Shown here: one piece after another, positions 19,558 through 29,960 of the stretch
Numbering within the stretch: the stretch's first letter is position 1
Layout: every line of letters starts with the position of its first letter
NCBI RefSeq assembly: GCF_003207855.1
Contig: NZ_NKTZ01000001.1
Span: 124,001-188,000, forward strand
Reading direction: 5' to 3'
DNA length: 64,000 nt
From: Komagataeibacter rhaeticus
GTDB lineage: Bacteria; Pseudomonadota; Alphaproteobacteria; Acetobacterales; Acetobacteraceae
Program-made: the position numbers and the translations under genes
The notes under the pieces: model-generated
Database searches by the model: none
Seen by the model: the letters and a program-made list of their open reading frames with translations, nothing else
What the model was told of the DNA's origin: nothing

Positions 19558-21429
19558 ATGAAGCGCGCATATGATGTGATTGTCGTGGGCGGGGGGCATG
19601 CGGGATGTGAGGCCGCCGCCGCCGCCGCGCGCGCCGGTGCCCGCACCCTGCTGCTGACCCACCGGTTTGATACAATCGGCGTCATGTCCTGCAATCCCGC
19701 CATTGGGGGGATTGGCAAGGGACATCTTGTGCGCGAAATCGACGCGCTTGACGGGCTGATGGGAATTGCCGCCGATCATGCGGGCATTCATTTCAAGTTG
19801 CTCAACCGCTCCAAGGGGCCTGCGGTGCATGGTCCGCGCGCGCAGGCGGACCGTACGCTCTACCGGCTGGCCATTCAGGACCTGCTGGCGTGTACCGAAG
19901 GGCTGGATATTGTTGAAGGGGCAGCGGGTGATCTGCTGGTGAATGCACAGGGTGGGGTGGAAGGCGTGGTCTGCGAGGATGGTCGCAGCTTTGCATCTGG
20001 TGCCGTGGTGCTGGCCACTGGCACGTTCCTGCGTGGCACGATCCATATTGGTCATGAGAGCGAACCGGCAGGCCGGGTGGGGGACAGGCCCGCCAATGCA
20101 CTGGGGCGACGTCTGGCAGCACTCGGGTTGCGCATGGGACGGCTCAAGACCGGAACCCCCGCCCGGATCGCGCGCGACAGCATTGAGTGGGATAGTCTGG
20201 CCGAAGACAGGGGGGATGCCGTGCCCGAGGCATTCAGCCGCATGACGGATGCCATCACCAATCCCATGATATCGTGCCGCATAACGGCCACTACACCGCG
20301 CACGCATGAAATCATACGCGAGAACCTTCAGCTTTCAGCCCTTTATGGCGGTGCGATATCGGGACGCGGGCCGCGCTACTGCCCCTCCATCGAGGATAAG
20401 GTCGTGCGCTTCGCGCAGCGTGAATCGCATCAGATTTTTCTGGAGCCCGAAGGCCTGCCCGGTAACCCGGATGGGGCGCTGGTCTATCCCAATGGCATTT
20501 CCACAAGTCTGCCGGAGCATGTGCAGCTTGAAATGCTGCGCAGTATTCCGGGGCTGGAAAACTGCCGCATGGTGCGGCCGGGCTATGCAGTGGAATATGA
20601 CTATGTTGACCCGCGTGAACTGGCCCCCACCCTGGAACTCAAGAACCTGCCCGGCCTGTTTCTGGCGGGTCAGGTGAATGGCACCACGGGATATGAAGAG
20701 GCGGGTGCCCAGGGGCTGATTGCCGGCATCAACGCGGCCCGGCATGCGGCGGGTCAGGAAGGGGTGACCCTGGCGCGCGGACAGGCGTATATAGGCGTGA
20801 TGATTGATGACCTGACTACGCAGGGGGTCTCGGAACCGTACCGCATGTTTACGTCGCGTGCGGAATACAGACTGACCCTGCGGGCGGATAATGCCGATCT
20901 GCGCCTGACCCCGCTGGGGCTGGAATGGGGATGCGTGGGATCGGCGCGCGCGGCCCGTCTCCTGTCTGACCGTACGGCGATCGATGCTGCCATGGCACGC
21001 GCCAGCAGTGAAACCTGTACCCCGGATGCGCTGCGGCGGGAAGGTGTGAATGTCTCTGCCGATGGTCGCGCGCGTTCGCTCATGGATGTGCTGGCGACGG
21101 ACGCGACGCCCGAAATCATCACCCGTATTGCCCCATGGTTTGCTGACCTGCCGCCCCGTGTGGCGCAGCATCTTATGACCGAAGCCCGTTACAGCGGCTA
21201 TATTGCCCGGCAGGAGCGCGAGATCCGCCAGCTTGCCAGTGAAAGCCGGATTGTCCTGCCAGCCGATCTCGATTACCACCAGATCGGTGGCCTGAGTACG
21301 GAAATGCAGGAGCGTCTGGCACAGGTGCGCCCGGTTACGTTCGGGGCTGCCCAGCGTATTCCCGGCATTACGCCATCCGCCCTTGTCGCATTGCTGGCCC
21401 ATGTGCGCCACAGGCCGGTGGCGGCATGA
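19558..21429 (+). CDS. mnmG: tRNA uridine-5-carboxymethylaminomethyl modification enzyme MnmG (GidA)
   Basis: A 623-residue FAD-dependent partner of MnmE. The N-terminal dinucleotide-binding motif [14 protein letters not shown] is at residues 7-20, followed by the family signatures [21 protein letters not shown] and [10 protein letters not shown]-type ([10 protein letters not shown]). The C-terminal helical domain for tRNA and MnmE binding is complete ([19 protein letters not shown]). A strong ribosome site AGGAGG overlaps the mnmE stop and lies about ten bases before the ATG at 19558, which fixes the start. It overlaps the next gene rsmG by four bases (ATGA), pointing to one operon mnmE-mnmG-rsmG-parA-parB. 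Confidence 0.97.
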   Translation: MKRAYDVIVVGGGHAGCEAAAAAARAGARTLLLTHRFDTIGVMSCNPAIGGIGKGHLVREIDALDGLMGIAADHAGIHFKLLNRSKGPAVHGPRAQADRTLYRLAIQDLLACTEGLDIVEGAAGDLLVNAQGGVEGVVCEDGRSFASGAVVLATGTFLRGTIHIGHESEPAGRVGDRPANALGRRLAALGLRMGRLKTGTPARIARDSIEWDSLAEDRGDAVPEAFSRMTDAITNPMISCRITATTPRTHEIIRENLQLSALYGGAISGRGPRYCPSIEDKVVRFAQRESHQIFLEPEGLPGNPDGALVYPNGISTSLPEHVQLEMLRSIPGLENCRMVRPGYAVEYDYVDPRELAPTLELKNLPGLFLAGQVNGTTGYEEAGAQGLIAGINAARHAAGQEGVTLARGQAYIGVMIDDLTTQGVSEPYRMFTSRAEYRLTLRADNADLRLTPLGLEWGCVGSARAARLLSDRTAIDAAMARASSETCTPDALRREGVNVSADGRARSLMDVLATDATPEIITRIAPWFADLPPRVAQHLMTEARYSGYIARQEREIRQLASESRIVLPADLDYHQIGGLSTEMQERLAQVRPVTFGAAQRIPGITPSALVALLAHVRHRPVAA

Positions 21430-22052
21430 CGGCTGTCCCGACCCTGCCGTCAGATCTGGGTGTTTCACGTGAAACACACGAGCGGCTTGAGCGCTATGCT
21501 GATATCCTGTTGCGGTGGAACCAGAAGATCAATCTGGTCTCCCCACATGACCTGCCGCATCTGTGGTCGCGCCATATCGCCGACAGCCTGCAACTGGCTG
21601 CACTGATCCCCGCAGGTGCGCCGGGTCTGGTGGATATGGGATCGGGTGGTGGTTTTCCCGGTCTGGTCATTGCCTGCGCGACCGATGCGCGTGTTACCCT
21701 GATTGAGTCCGACCAGCGCAAGGCCGCCTTCCTGCGGGAGGCGGCGCGTGTGGCGGGCGTGCAGGTGCGGGTCTGCGCGCAGCGACTGGAACAGGCGGAT
21801 GTGCCGCCCGCGCTGGTGGTAACGGCCCGTGCGCTGGCCCCGCTGCCGCTGCTGCTGGAATGGGGCGCGCGTTTCCTGCGGCCCGATGGTGTCTGCCTGT
21901 TCCTGAAAGGCCGCAATGCGGCAGAGGAACTGGCGGCAGCCCATGCTGGCTGGCACATGGCGGTAAACCGGATTCCAAGCCGCACGAATGCGGATGGTGT
22001 GATTCTAGAATTGAGCGATATCAGGCGTGTCAGAGACCATAACAATGAATGA
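21426..22052 (+). CDS. rsmG: 16S rRNA (guanine-527-N7)-methyltransferase RsmG (GidB)
   Basis: A 208-residue SAM-dependent methyltransferase that modifies G527 of 16S rRNA. It has [17 protein letters not shown], the SAM-binding motif [14 protein letters not shown] near residues 69-82, and [13 protein letters not shown]. Length is normal. The ATG overlaps the mnmG stop (ATGA). The N-terminal coding sequence contains a perfect parS site at 21461-21476, read as VSRET, so the gene carries a segregation signal as well as the enzyme. Confidence 0.95.
   Translation: MTAVPTLPSDLGVSRETHERLERYADILLRWNQKINLVSPHDLPHLWSRHIADSLQLAALIPAGAPGLVDMGSGGGFPGLVIACATDARVTLIESDQRKAAFLREAARVAGVQVRVCAQRLEQADVPPALVVTARALAPLPLLLEWGARFLRPDGVCLFLKGRNAAEELAAAHAGWHMAVNRIPSRTNADGVILELSDIRRVRDHNNE
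21461..21476. promoter_or_regulatory. parS: parS site 2 (ParB binding), inside rsmG
   Basis: A second perfect TGTTTCACGTGAAACA, 2.3 kb from the first and 1.4 kb from parB. Two sites flanking mnmG next to parAB mark this as the probable centromere region. Confidence 0.95.
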
Positions 22053-22869
22053 TACGGGAAGCGGGACCTCATCTTCCCCCCGCATTATCGCGCTGGCCAA
22101 TCAGAAGGGCGGCGTGGGCAAGACCACCACGGCCATCAACCTTGCGGCCGCCATGGCGGCATCGGGGCTGAAGGTCCTGCTGGTTGACCTGGACCCGCAG
22201 GGCAATGCCTCCACCGGGCTGGGCGTGGGGTACGATGCCCGGCGCAGCGGTACCTATGCCATGCTGGAAGATGGCACGCGGGCTGCGCATGTGGTGCAGG
22301 CCAGTGCCGTTCCCGGCCTGTCGCTGATTGCGGCGGATACGGAACTGGCCGGGGCGGAACTGGAACTGGTCATGGCCGAGCAGCGTGAATACCGCCTGCG
22401 CGATGCATTGCGGCAGGTGGGCGTGGCGTATGACGTGGTGCTGATCGACTGCCCGCCCAGCCTTGGCCTGCTTACCCTCAATGCGCTGGTGGCCGCGCAG
22501 TCGGTTATCGTGCCGCTGCAATGCGAGTTCTTTGCACTGGAAGGGATCAGCCAGCTGGTACGGACCATAAACAGCGTAAGGCAGTCCCTCAATCCCGGGC
22601 TGATGCTCGAGGGGATTGTGCTGACCATGTATGACCGGCGCAACAACCTGTCGGAACTGGTGGCGGATGATGCCCGTAGTTTCTTTGGGGAAAAGGTGCT
22701 TGAAACCCTGATCCCGCGCAATATCCGTATCTCGGAAGCGCAGAGCCATGGGCAGCCGGTCATGAATTACGACCAGCGCTCATCGGGCAGTCAGGCCTAT
22801 CAGGCGCTGGCCGCTGAAATATCGGACCGTCTTGCCCTGCATGGGGCACGCAAAGGGAAGGCACGGTGA
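22045..22869 (+). CDS. parA: Chromosome partitioning ATPase ParA (Soj)
   Basis: A 274-residue deviant Walker ATPase that moves ParB-parS complexes over the nucleoid. It has [21 protein letters not shown] (deviant Walker A with the signature Lys), [16 protein letters not shown], and [18 protein letters not shown] chose the ATG at 22045 (MNDTGSGT), overlapping the rsmG end by eight bases; a GTG at 22027 is an alternative. Its stop overlaps the start of parB. Codon use is like that of the other core genes. Confidence 0.96.
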   Translation: MNDTGSGTSSSPRIIALANQKGGVGKTTTAINLAAAMAASGLKVLLVDLDPQGNASTGLGVGYDARRSGTYAMLEDGTRAAHVVQASAVPGLSLIAADTELAGAELELVMAEQREYRLRDALRQVGVAYDVVLIDCPPSLGLLTLNALVAAQSVIVPLQCEFFALEGISQLVRTINSVRQSLNPGLMLEGIVLTMYDRRNNLSELVADDARSFFGEKVLETLIPRNIRISEAQSHGQPVMNYDQRSSGSQAYQALAAEISDRLALHGARKGKAR

Positions 22870-23768
22870 TGAAAACCAAAAAGGATGCCGGTCGCCCCCG
22901 TCTCGGGCGTGGCCTGGCCGCATTGCTGGGCGAGCAGGTCAATATGCTGCCACCCGCCCCGGCGGTGGAAGGGCGCAGGGTATCGGACGTCATTGCCAGC
23001 CTGCCGGTCGATGTAATGGAACCCGGCCCCTTTCAGCCCCGCCAGCAGATGGAACCCGAAGCGCTGGAGGAACTGGCCAGCTCGATTCGTGTGCGTGGCA
23101 TCCTGCAGCCTATTCTGGTGCGTCCGCATCCCGGACGTGCGGGTATTTACCAGATCATCGCGGGGGAACGGCGCTGGCGTGCTTCCCAGATCGCGGGGCT
23201 GCATGATGTGCCCGTCCATATCCGCCCGCTTGATGATGGCGATGCCATGGCGGCTGCCCTGGTGGAAAACCTCCAGCGTGCCGACCTGAACGCCATTGAG
23301 GAAGCCGAGGGCCTGCAGCGCCTGCTTGATGATTACGAACTGACGCAGGATGAGCTGGCCAGTGCGATTGGCAAGTCCCGCCCGCATGTAGCCAATATGG
23401 TGCGCCTGCTGCAATTGCCCGCACCGGTACGCGATGCGGTGCGTCACCAGAGCCTGTCGGCAGGGCATGCCCGCGCCCTGCTGGCGCATGCGGACCCGGT
23501 GGCGGCGCTGAAAATCGTACTGGCGCAGGGACTGAACGTGCGCCAGACCGAGGCCCTGGCCCGTCAGCAGGAGCGCAAGAGTGCGGCCGCACGTGAGAAG
23601 GCGGAAAAAGCTGCCCGCAATCCCGAAATCGCCTCACTGGAACGTGATCTCGCGGCCCGGCTGGGGCTGAAGGTCCAGATCAGTTTTGACGGCAGGGGCG
23701 GCAGCATAAAGATCGATTACCGTTCGCTCGAGCAGTTCGATGGCCTGCTGCGGCTGCTGCAGCAGTAG
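22866..23768 (+). CDS. parB: Chromosome partitioning protein ParB (Spo0J)
   Basis: A 300-residue ParB CTPase and DNA-binding protein. Visible parts: basic start with [14 protein letters not shown], the N-terminal ParB domain ([35 protein letters not shown] with the conserved ERR), [20 protein letters not shown], the helix-turn-helix ([27 protein letters not shown]), and a C-terminal dimer domain with a Lys/Arg-rich linker ([18 protein letters not shown]). It begins at GTG 22866 or the next codon ATG 22869, overlapping the parA stop. It should bind the two parS sites upstream. Confidence 0.96.
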   Translation: MMKTKKDAGRPRLGRGLAALLGEQVNMLPPAPAVEGRRVSDVIASLPVDVMEPGPFQPRQQMEPEALEELASSIRVRGILQPILVRPHPGRAGIYQIIAGERRWRASQIAGLHDVPVHIRPLDDGDAMAAALVENLQRADLNAIEEAEGLQRLLDDYELTQDELASAIGKSRPHVANMVRLLQLPAPVRDAVRHQSLSAGHARALLAHADPVAALKIVLAQGLNVRQTEALARQQERKSAAAREKAEKAARNPEIASLERDLAARLGLKVQISFDGRGGSIKIDYRSLEQFDGLLRLLQQ

Positions 23769-23827
23769 GAAATTTTCAAAAAAGTTCAGAAAACCCCTTG
23801 TCAGCCAGTGGGGTGACTGCTAGAAGC

Positions 23828-23845
23828 CCTCTCACCCGAGAGGGT
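23828..23845 (+). terminator. Hairpin after parB, before tRNA-Lys
   Basis: CCCTCT and AGAGGG enclose a six-base loop. There is no following T-run, so this may be a processing or weak termination structure rather than a full terminator. Confidence 0.35.
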
Positions 23846-23853
23846 AACCCTGT

Positions 23854-23929
<76 letters not shown>

Positions 23930-23952
23930 CCGGGTTAAACGGAAATATACAA

Positions 23953-23986
23953 GTCCCCATCAAGGCTCCGCCGGTGGGGATTTTTT
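23953..23986 (+). terminator. Intrinsic terminator after tRNA-Lys
   Basis: TCCCCATC (23954-23961) pairs with GGTGGGGA (23973-23980) and is followed by TTTTTT. Confidence 0.8.
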
Positions 23987-24107
23987 GTATCATGCGTCCC
24001 GGGCCTTGTTTCCGCGCTATGGTTTCCCTCATGCAGCACAGGGAAGGGATCTTCATGACCTGTCCATTCCCTTCCGCCAGCCTGAGCCTGATCAAGGGAT
24101 GGCTGCG

Positions 24108-24848
24108 ATGAATGCCCGGCTTCCCCTGATCGGTGTCACGCTGGATGGCGAACCCCCTGCGCCACAGGGTACGGGTGGCTATTCATGCTTTCCGTGGTAT
24201 GCGATCCGGCAGAACTACATGGACATGATTGCCGCGTGTGGCGGCCTGCCCGTGGCCCTCGGGCATGACCCGGCGCTGGCTGCACGGATGGTGTCCCGGC
24301 TGGACGGTCTGGTGGTGACGGGGGGTGCCTTTGATGTGCCACCCGACCTGTATGGCGCCACCGAAGCCCATGCCAGTGTCCGGACCAAGCCACGCCGCAC
24401 GGCGGCGGAAGCGGCACTGGTGCGGGCCGCGCTGGCAAAGGGTATCCCCATACTGGGCATATGCGGTGGCATGCAGTTGCTGGCCGTGCTGCTGGGGGGC
24501 ACGCTCGTGCAGCATATCCCCGATGCCCTGGCGCACGCGCTGGCGCATGAACAGCCCAACCCGCGTGACGAGGCGGGGCATGACGTGTACATCATGGCGG
24601 ATACACATCTGGCGCGGCTGGTGGGGGCGGATTGCCTGCCGGTCAATTCGTCACATCATCAGGCGGTGCACGATACGGGGCGTGGGATCGTATGCGCGCG
24701 TGCGCCCGACGGGGTGATCGAGGCGCTTGAACTTCCCGGGCATCCTTTCTGTATCGGGGTGCAGTGGCATCCGGAATTTGGCATCTCGGCAGGGGACCGT
24801 CTCCTGTTCGAAGGGTTGATCGACGCCGCAAGGCAGGCAGGAACATGA
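24108..24848 (+). CDS. Class I glutamine amidotransferase, gamma-glutamyl-GABA hydrolase type (peptidase C26)
   Basis: A 246-residue stand-alone class I glutamine amidotransferase. It shows GLVVTGGAFDVPPDLYG, the nucleophile motif ILGICGGMQLLAV with the active Cys, VNSSHHQAVHD, and the catalytic His/Glu in GVQWHPEF. The N-terminal LIGVTLDGEPP and the GGxxDVxPxLYG-type segment point to the PuuD-like family, which hydrolyses gamma-glutamyl amides of polyamine breakdown; the exact substrate is uncertain. Two start codons are close: ATG 24099 and ATG 24108; AAGGG lies nine bases before the second, which I prefer. It overlaps the rluB-like start (ATGA), so it may be co-transcribed with the next genes. 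Confidence 0.85.
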   Translation: MNARLPLIGVTLDGEPPAPQGTGGYSCFPWYAIRQNYMDMIAACGGLPVALGHDPALAARMVSRLDGLVVTGGAFDVPPDLYGATEAHASVRTKPRRTAAEAALVRAALAKGIPILGICGGMQLLAVLLGGTLVQHIPDALAHALAHEQPNPRDEAGHDVYIMADTHLARLVGADCLPVNSSHHQAVHDTGRGIVCARAPDGVIEALELPGHPFCIGVQWHPEFGISAGDRLLFEGLIDAARQAGT

Positions 24849-25624
24849 CACAGGACCATTCTTCTTCCGCTTCCGCTGAACGGGGCGACCGTATCGCCAA
24901 ATGGCTGGCCCGTTCGGGCGTTGCCAGCAGGCGCGACGCGGAACGCATGATTGCCGAGGGCAGGGTGCAGCTTAACGGCGCGGTCGTGAACCACCCGGCA
25001 ACCTTCGTGGGGGCAGGGGACATCGTGCAGGTGAATGGCAGCGTGGTGGGCGCGCCTGACCGCACGCGGCTGTGGCGCTACCACAAGCCCGACGGGCTGG
25101 TGACCACCCACCGTGACCCCGAGGGCCGTCCTACCGTGTTCGAGTCGCTGCCGCCCGGCCTGCCGCGCGTTATAAGTGTGGGGCGGCTGGACCTGAACAG
25201 CGAGGGCCTGCTGCTGCTGACCAATGATGGTGAACTGGCGCGCAGGCTGGAACTGCCCAGCAATGGCTGGATCCGCCGCTACCGGGTGCGGGTGTTTGGC
25301 GTGGTGGATGAACGCATGCTGGCCTCCCTTGCCAGGGGGAGCGAATTCGATGGCGTGCGCTACGGCCCGATCGAGGCGCATCTGGATTCGGCCAAGGGGG
25401 ATAATGCGTGGCTGACCGTATCCCTGCGTGAAGGCAAGAACCGGGAAGTACGCAAGGTCATGCAGGGGCTTAACCTGCATGTCAGTCGCCTGATCCGCAC
25501 ATCCTACGGGCCGTTCCAGCTGGGTACGCTTACGCGGGGCGAACTGGAGGAAGTGACCGGCAAGGTCATCCGCGAGCAGGTGCCCGGCGGCCTGTCCGGT
25601 GGCAAGTTCCAGCGCAGGCCGTAA
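24845..25624 (+). CDS. rluB: 23S rRNA pseudouridine synthase, RsuA/RluB family
   Basis: A 259-residue pseudouridine synthase with an N-terminal S4 RNA-binding domain (RIAKWLARSGVASRRDAERMI, then GRVQLNGAVV) and a catalytic domain containing GRLDLNSEGLLLLTND with the catalytic Asp. KNREVRKVMQGLNLHVSRLIR is characteristic. Family members in this group modify U2605 of 23S rRNA (RluB) or 16S U516 (RsuA); RluB is the more likely but is not certain. The ATG at 24845 overlaps the stop of the amidotransferase gene, and its own stop TAA overlaps the rsmD ATG. Confidence 0.88.
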   Translation: MTQDHSSSASAERGDRIAKWLARSGVASRRDAERMIAEGRVQLNGAVVNHPATFVGAGDIVQVNGSVVGAPDRTRLWRYHKPDGLVTTHRDPEGRPTVFESLPPGLPRVISVGRLDLNSEGLLLLTNDGELARRLELPSNGWIRRYRVRVFGVVDERMLASLARGSEFDGVRYGPIEAHLDSAKGDNAWLTVSLREGKNREVRKVMQGLNLHVSRLIRTSYGPFQLGTLTRGELEEVTGKVIREQVPGGLSGGKFQRRP

Positions 25625-26199
25625 TGCGGATCATCGCGGGAGAATGCCGGGGCCGCACCCTGCACGCGCCTGCAGGGCAGACGACGCGCCCCACGGCCGA
25701 CCGGGTGCGCCAGGCCCTGTTCGACACATTGGCCCATGCGCCATGGGCCGGGCTGGATGGCCTGCGCGGCGCGCGCGTGCTGGACGGGTTCGCGGGCACG
25801 GGCGCGCTGGGGCTGGAAGCCCTGTCGCGCGGGGCCGCCAGTGCGTGCTTCGTGGAACGTGACCGCGCCGCCCTGCGTGCCCTGCGGGAGAATATTGCGG
25901 CCTGCGGCATGCAGGGCCGCAGTACGGTGCGCGCGCTCGACATGCTGCGCCTGCCGCCCGCCGGTGCCGCGGGACCGGTTGATCTGGTCTTTCTGGACCC
26001 GCCCTATAACCAGGACCTGCCGGCCCGGGCGCTGGCGGTGCTGGCACGTGGGGGCTGGCTGGGGCCATCCACCCTTGTCGTGGTGGAAATGGCGGCGGGT
26101 GAGGACCCGCCGGTGGAGACGGACAGGCTGCTGCTTGCACGCAGGCATGGGGCCGCCCAGCTGTATGTCTGGCGGAACGGCCAGGGTGACGCGGCGTAA
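25624..26199 (+). CDS. rsmD: 16S rRNA (guanine-966-N2)-methyltransferase RsmD
   Basis: A 191-residue methyltransferase. It begins MRIIAGECRGRTLHAP, followed by TRPTADRVRQALFDTL, the SAM motif VLDGFAGTGALGLEALSRGA, and the catalytic motif LVFLDPPYNQ. This is standard RsmD architecture. The enzyme methylates G966 in 16S rRNA. The start codon overlaps the preceding stop (TAATG), indicating translational coupling with the pseudouridine synthase. Confidence 0.95.
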   Translation: MRIIAGECRGRTLHAPAGQTTRPTADRVRQALFDTLAHAPWAGLDGLRGARVLDGFAGTGALGLEALSRGAASACFVERDRAALRALRENIAACGMQGRSTVRALDMLRLPPAGAAGPVDLVFLDPPYNQDLPARALAVLARGGWLGPSTLVVVEMAAGEDPPVETDRLLLARRHGAAQLYVWRNGQGDAA

Positions 26200-26265
26200 G
26201 AGATTGCCCTATTTTATGCAACTGGCCTTCTTTCCGTCCATTGGTCAGGGTTATAGTCAGGCCGT

Positions 26266-29202
26266 TTGACGGGAATGGGCGGGCAAGGCCTGCGCTGGCC
26301 CGGCCTGTTGTGCCTCTGGTCCCTGCGTGCAGGCAGGTGGACCTTCAGATCAGGATATGGATTTTTGGCGATCTTCAGCCGTTTTGTCCCTGACTCGCTT
26401 TCCTCCGGCCCGGTGCGCTCGCGCCTGCGCGAACGGTTGGCGGAAGCGGGCGGGCTTGGGCTGTGGATCGTGGCGCTGTGCCTTGCCATGGCATTATGGA
26501 GCTATGACCCACGCGATCCGTCGGCCAATACCGCCAGTGGGCAGGCACCGGCCAACCTGCTGGGCAGGCCGGGTGCCTACATGGCCGACTTCATGCTCCA
26601 GGATTTCGGGATCGTGGGCATGCTGGCCATCTTCTGCCTGCTGGCATGGGGCTGGCGGCTGATCCGCCACCACGGGCTGGCCTCGGCCATGCTGCGTTTC
26701 ATCGCCCTTATATGCGGCCTGCCGGTCATCGCGGCGGATATCGCGGCCCTGCCCCTGCTGCTGCCGGGCCTGCATGCCCCGCTCTGGCCAACCGATGCCG
26801 GGGTGGGGGGGGCGGTCGGCCTGTCGGTGGCGCATATGTCCATCCAGGCCGCGACCGTGTTCATGGGGCACTGGGGGCCGCTGCTGGTCTGGCTGCTCGG
26901 GCTGGTCCTTGGCGGGCTGCTGCTGCTGCTGGCCATGGCGCTTTCGCTGTCCGAATGGAAGGCGATGGGCCGGGGCATCCGTTTCGTCCTGCGCCAGCCC
27001 ATGGCGCTGGCAGGGTGGCTGCGGCACATGAAGGGCCGGACCCGGCCTGCGCATGATGAAGCCCCCGCGGCGGCCTATCCGGATTATCTGACACGCGGCG
27101 CTGAAGCCGATGCCGGGGCGGGGGAAGCCCCGGGCGGGCCGGGAACGTCGCTGTTCCGTACGCCCCGGCAGGAGCGCGCGCCCGTACCCACCCCGCCCAC
27201 GCCCGGCACCGCCATGATGCCGCTGGAGGGCAGGCCACCAGCAAAAGCCGTATCCGCGCCCGAGGACAGGTCCATAGCCCTGGCCGGGTCACAGGAACAG
27301 CCCGGGACCCTGCCAGCCCGCAAGACGGATGGCGCGCGGCCGGCGCAGGTTTCACTCCAGACCAGCTGGATGCATCCACCGGGCATGGATGAAGATGTCT
27401 CCGCGCCGCTGCTCATGGGGGGGCCTGTGCCCACCCCCACATCGGATCGTGCGCCGTGGCATGAAGAACCGCCCGTAACCGGGACGAAGCCCTTCATCGT
27501 CACGCCCGAGGACGAGGACGACCTGCCGGTAGCCGCGCCCGAACCCGCGCGGCCGACCTTCCTGTCGCGCCTGTTTTCCGGTGGGGGCGGCCGTCAGGCC
27601 GAAGATCCCCAGGCCGGGCCGGAGGAATACGTCCCTCCGCCGGCCATGCCCTCCGTCGAGGAGGAAAGCTACACCCCGCCCCCGCAGCCGGAATGGCAGT
27701 TCCCGCCGCTGTCGCTGCTCAGGCCGCCGCCATCCGATGCCGCGACCAAACCGACCGAGGAACTGCTCCAGGCCAACGCCACGCATCTTGTGACCGTGCT
27801 GTCCGAATATGGCGTGCAGGGGGAGATCGTGGCCTATCACGCAGGCCCCGTCGTCACGCTGTATGAACTCCAGCCCGCCGCCGGGATCCGCGCGGCCCGC
27901 GTCATCGGTCTGGCGGATGACGTGGCGCGTTCGCTCTCGGTGCTCAGCGTGCGGATCGCCACCGTGCCGGGGCGCAACGTGATCGGGATCGAGGTGCCCA
28001 ACGCACGGCGTGAGACGGTCTATTTCTCCGAACTGCTGCAGGACCCGCAATGGGCGCATTCGCGAAACCGGCTCAATCTGGCGCTGGGCAAGGATATCGC
28101 GGGCGAATCGGTCTACAGCGATCTGGGCGCCATGCCGCACCTGCTGATCGCGGGCACCACCGGTTCGGGCAAGTCGGTGGGCGTGAACTCCATGATCCTG
28201 TCACTGCTTTACCGCCTGTCACCCGAGCAGTGCCGCCTGATCCTGATCGATCCCAAGATCCTTGAACTCTCGATCTACGAAGGCATTCCCCATCTCATGA
28301 CGCCGGTGGTGACGGAACCGGCCAAGGCGGTTGCGGCCCTGAAATGGGCGGTGCGCGAGATGGACCGCCGTTACCGCGCCATGGCCCATCTGCAGGTCCG
28401 CAACATCGCCAGCTATAACGAACGCGTGGCCGAAGCGCGCGCGCGTGGCGAGATCGTGACCCGCCGCGTCCAGACCGGCTACGACCCCGAAACCGGCAAG
28501 CCCACCTTCGAGGAACAGCAGCTTGCGCTGGACTCGCTGGCCTATCTCGTCATCGTGGTGGATGAGATGGCCGATCTCATGATCGTGGCGGGCAAGGAGA
28601 TCGAGGCCCTGCTGCAGCGCCTGGCGCAGAAGGCACGCGCGGCGGGCATCCATCTGATCCTGGCCACCCAGCGGCCGTCGGTCGATGTGATTACCGGCAC
28701 CATCAAGGCGAACTTTCCCACCCGCATTTCCTTTCAGGTCATCAGCAAGTTCGACAGCCGCACCATCCTGGGCGAGCAGGGGGCCGAGCAGCTTCTCGGG
28801 CGGGGTGACATGCTGTTCATGCAGGCGGGCGGCCGGATCACGCGTGTGCACGGGCCATTCGTGGATGACAGCGAGGTCGAGGCCGTGGTCGCCTTCCTGC
28901 GCACGCAGGGTGAGCCGATCTATGATGACGATGTCATCTCCCCGCAGGAGGAAGACAGTTCCGGCAAGCCTTTCTCTGCCCCCGCGGGCGGGGCGGAGGA
29001 AGATGGCCTGTTTGCCCAGGCGGTCGAGGTCGTGGCGCGCGAAGGCAAGGCCTCGACATCCTTCATCCAGCGCCATCTCTCGATCGGCTACAATCGTGCC
29101 GCCAAGATCATCGAGCAGATGGAAAAGGAGGGTCTGGTAAGCGAGGCCAACCATGTCGGGCGGCGTGAAGTGCTCATGCGGCGTACCACGGAAGACGAAT
29201 GA
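26266..29202 (+). CDS. ftsK: DNA translocase FtsK
   Basis: A 978-residue septal DNA pump that clears the terminus and activates XerCD at dif. The N-terminal domain has several membrane helices (LGLWIVALCLAMALW at about 65-79, then segments near 105-125, 145-170 and 205-235). A long Pro- and Ala-rich linker spans about 265-490. The motor domain has ELQPAAGIRAARVIGL, Walker A GTTGSGKSVGVN at about 630-641, and ILATQRPSVDVITG. The C-terminal gamma winged helix spans residues 915-974 (GYNRAAKIIEQME), which reads KOPS sequences. The exact start is uncertain: TTG 26266 is the longest and other internal starts are possible. It overlaps the next gene by four bases. A second gamma domain is encoded 3.6 kb downstream. 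Confidence 0.95.
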   Translation: MTGMGGQGLRWPGLLCLWSLRAGRWTFRSGYGFLAIFSRFVPDSLSSGPVRSRLRERLAEAGGLGLWIVALCLAMALWSYDPRDPSANTASGQAPANLLGRPGAYMADFMLQDFGIVGMLAIFCLLAWGWRLIRHHGLASAMLRFIALICGLPVIAADIAALPLLLPGLHAPLWPTDAGVGGAVGLSVAHMSIQAATVFMGHWGPLLVWLLGLVLGGLLLLLAMALSLSEWKAMGRGIRFVLRQPMALAGWLRHMKGRTRPAHDEAPAAAYPDYLTRGAEADAGAGEAPGGPGTSLFRTPRQERAPVPTPPTPGTAMMPLEGRPPAKAVSAPEDRSIALAGSQEQPGTLPARKTDGARPAQVSLQTSWMHPPGMDEDVSAPLLMGGPVPTPTSDRAPWHEEPPVTGTKPFIVTPEDEDDLPVAAPEPARPTFLSRLFSGGGGRQAEDPQAGPEEYVPPPAMPSVEEESYTPPPQPEWQFPPLSLLRPPPSDAATKPTEELLQANATHLVTVLSEYGVQGEIVAYHAGPVVTLYELQPAAGIRAARVIGLADDVARSLSVLSVRIATVPGRNVIGIEVPNARRETVYFSELLQDPQWAHSRNRLNLALGKDIAGESVYSDLGAMPHLLIAGTTGSGKSVGVNSMILSLLYRLSPEQCRLILIDPKILELSIYEGIPHLMTPVVTEPAKAVAALKWAVREMDRRYRAMAHLQVRNIASYNERVAEARARGEIVTRRVQTGYDPETGKPTFEEQQLALDSLAYLVIVVDEMADLMIVAGKEIEALLQRLAQKARAAGIHLILATQRPSVDVITGTIKANFPTRISFQVISKFDSRTILGEQGAEQLLGRGDMLFMQAGGRITRVHGPFVDDSEVEAVVAFLRTQGEPIYDDDVISPQEEDSSGKPFSAPAGGAEEDGLFAQAVEVVAREGKASTSFIQRHLSIGYNRAAKIIEQMEKEGLVSEANHVGRREVLMRRTTEDE

Positions 29203-29960
29203 CCGCGCCCGCCCGCCCGCGTGGTCCCGTGCCGCCTGCCCGTTCCCTGCCATGCGCGGTCCTGTACCATGACAGCCGGTTCATCGTGCTGGACAAGCCG
29301 CCCGGCCTGCCGGTGCATCCGGCGCGCGCGGGCGGCCCCAGTGTCGAGGACTGGTTCCCCCTGATTTCCCGGCACCGCAACGGCCCGTGGCTGGCCCACC
29401 GGCTGGATCAGGACACGGCGGGCTGCCTTGTGGTGGCGCTGCGCAAGCAGGCCCTTGTCGCGGCACAGGAATGCTTTGCGGCAGGGCGGGCGCGCAAGAC
29501 GTACTGGGCCATCGTGCAGGGCATGCCCGCTGGCCCTTCCGGCACGGTGGATGCCCCGCTTGCGCGTGTGGAACAGGGACGGCAGTGGCGCATGCAGGTG
29601 ACGACGGCCCGCGGTGGCCAGCCCGCGCGCACGCGCTGGCGCACCCTTGCCACGGGACAGGACGGGGCGGGCAACCCCATAAGCTGGCTGGAACTGGTGC
29701 TGGAAACCGGGCGCACCCATCAGGCCCGCGCCCATTGTGCCGCCCTTGGCTGTCCCATACTGGGTGATGCCCGCTATGGCGCGCGGGCGGCGGGGGCGCT
29801 ACACCTGATGAGCCGGAGCATCCACCTGCCACTGGACGTTCCCGTGCATGCCATGGCCATGCCGCCCGCGCATATGGACCGCCTGATGGCACAGGCCGGC
29901 TGGGCCGTTCCGCCCGGCAACGTGGAAAAGGAAGCAACACGGTGTTTGCCCACACATTGA
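29199..29960 (+). CDS. RluA-family RNA pseudouridine synthase
   Basis: A 253-residue pseudouridine synthase of the RluA group without an S4 domain. It contains DSRFIVLDKPPGLPVHPA, the catalytic motif HRLDQDTAGCLVVAL with the active Asp, KTYWAIVQG, and ETGRTHQARAHCAALGCPILGDARYG. Members modify rRNA or tRNA uridines; the target here is not evident. The ATG overlaps the ftsK stop (ATGA) and its end overlaps the next frame by 19 bases, so it belongs to a tightly packed transcription unit with ftsK. Confidence 0.9.
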   Translation: MTAPARPRGPVPPARSLPCAVLYHDSRFIVLDKPPGLPVHPARAGGPSVEDWFPLISRHRNGPWLAHRLDQDTAGCLVVALRKQALVAAQECFAAGRARKTYWAIVQGMPAGPSGTVDAPLARVEQGRQWRMQVTTARGGQPARTRWRTLATGQDGAGNPISWLELVLETGRTHQARAHCAALGCPILGDARYGARAAGALHLMSRSIHLPLDVPVHAMAMPPAHMDRLMAQAGWAVPPGNVEKEATRCLPTH

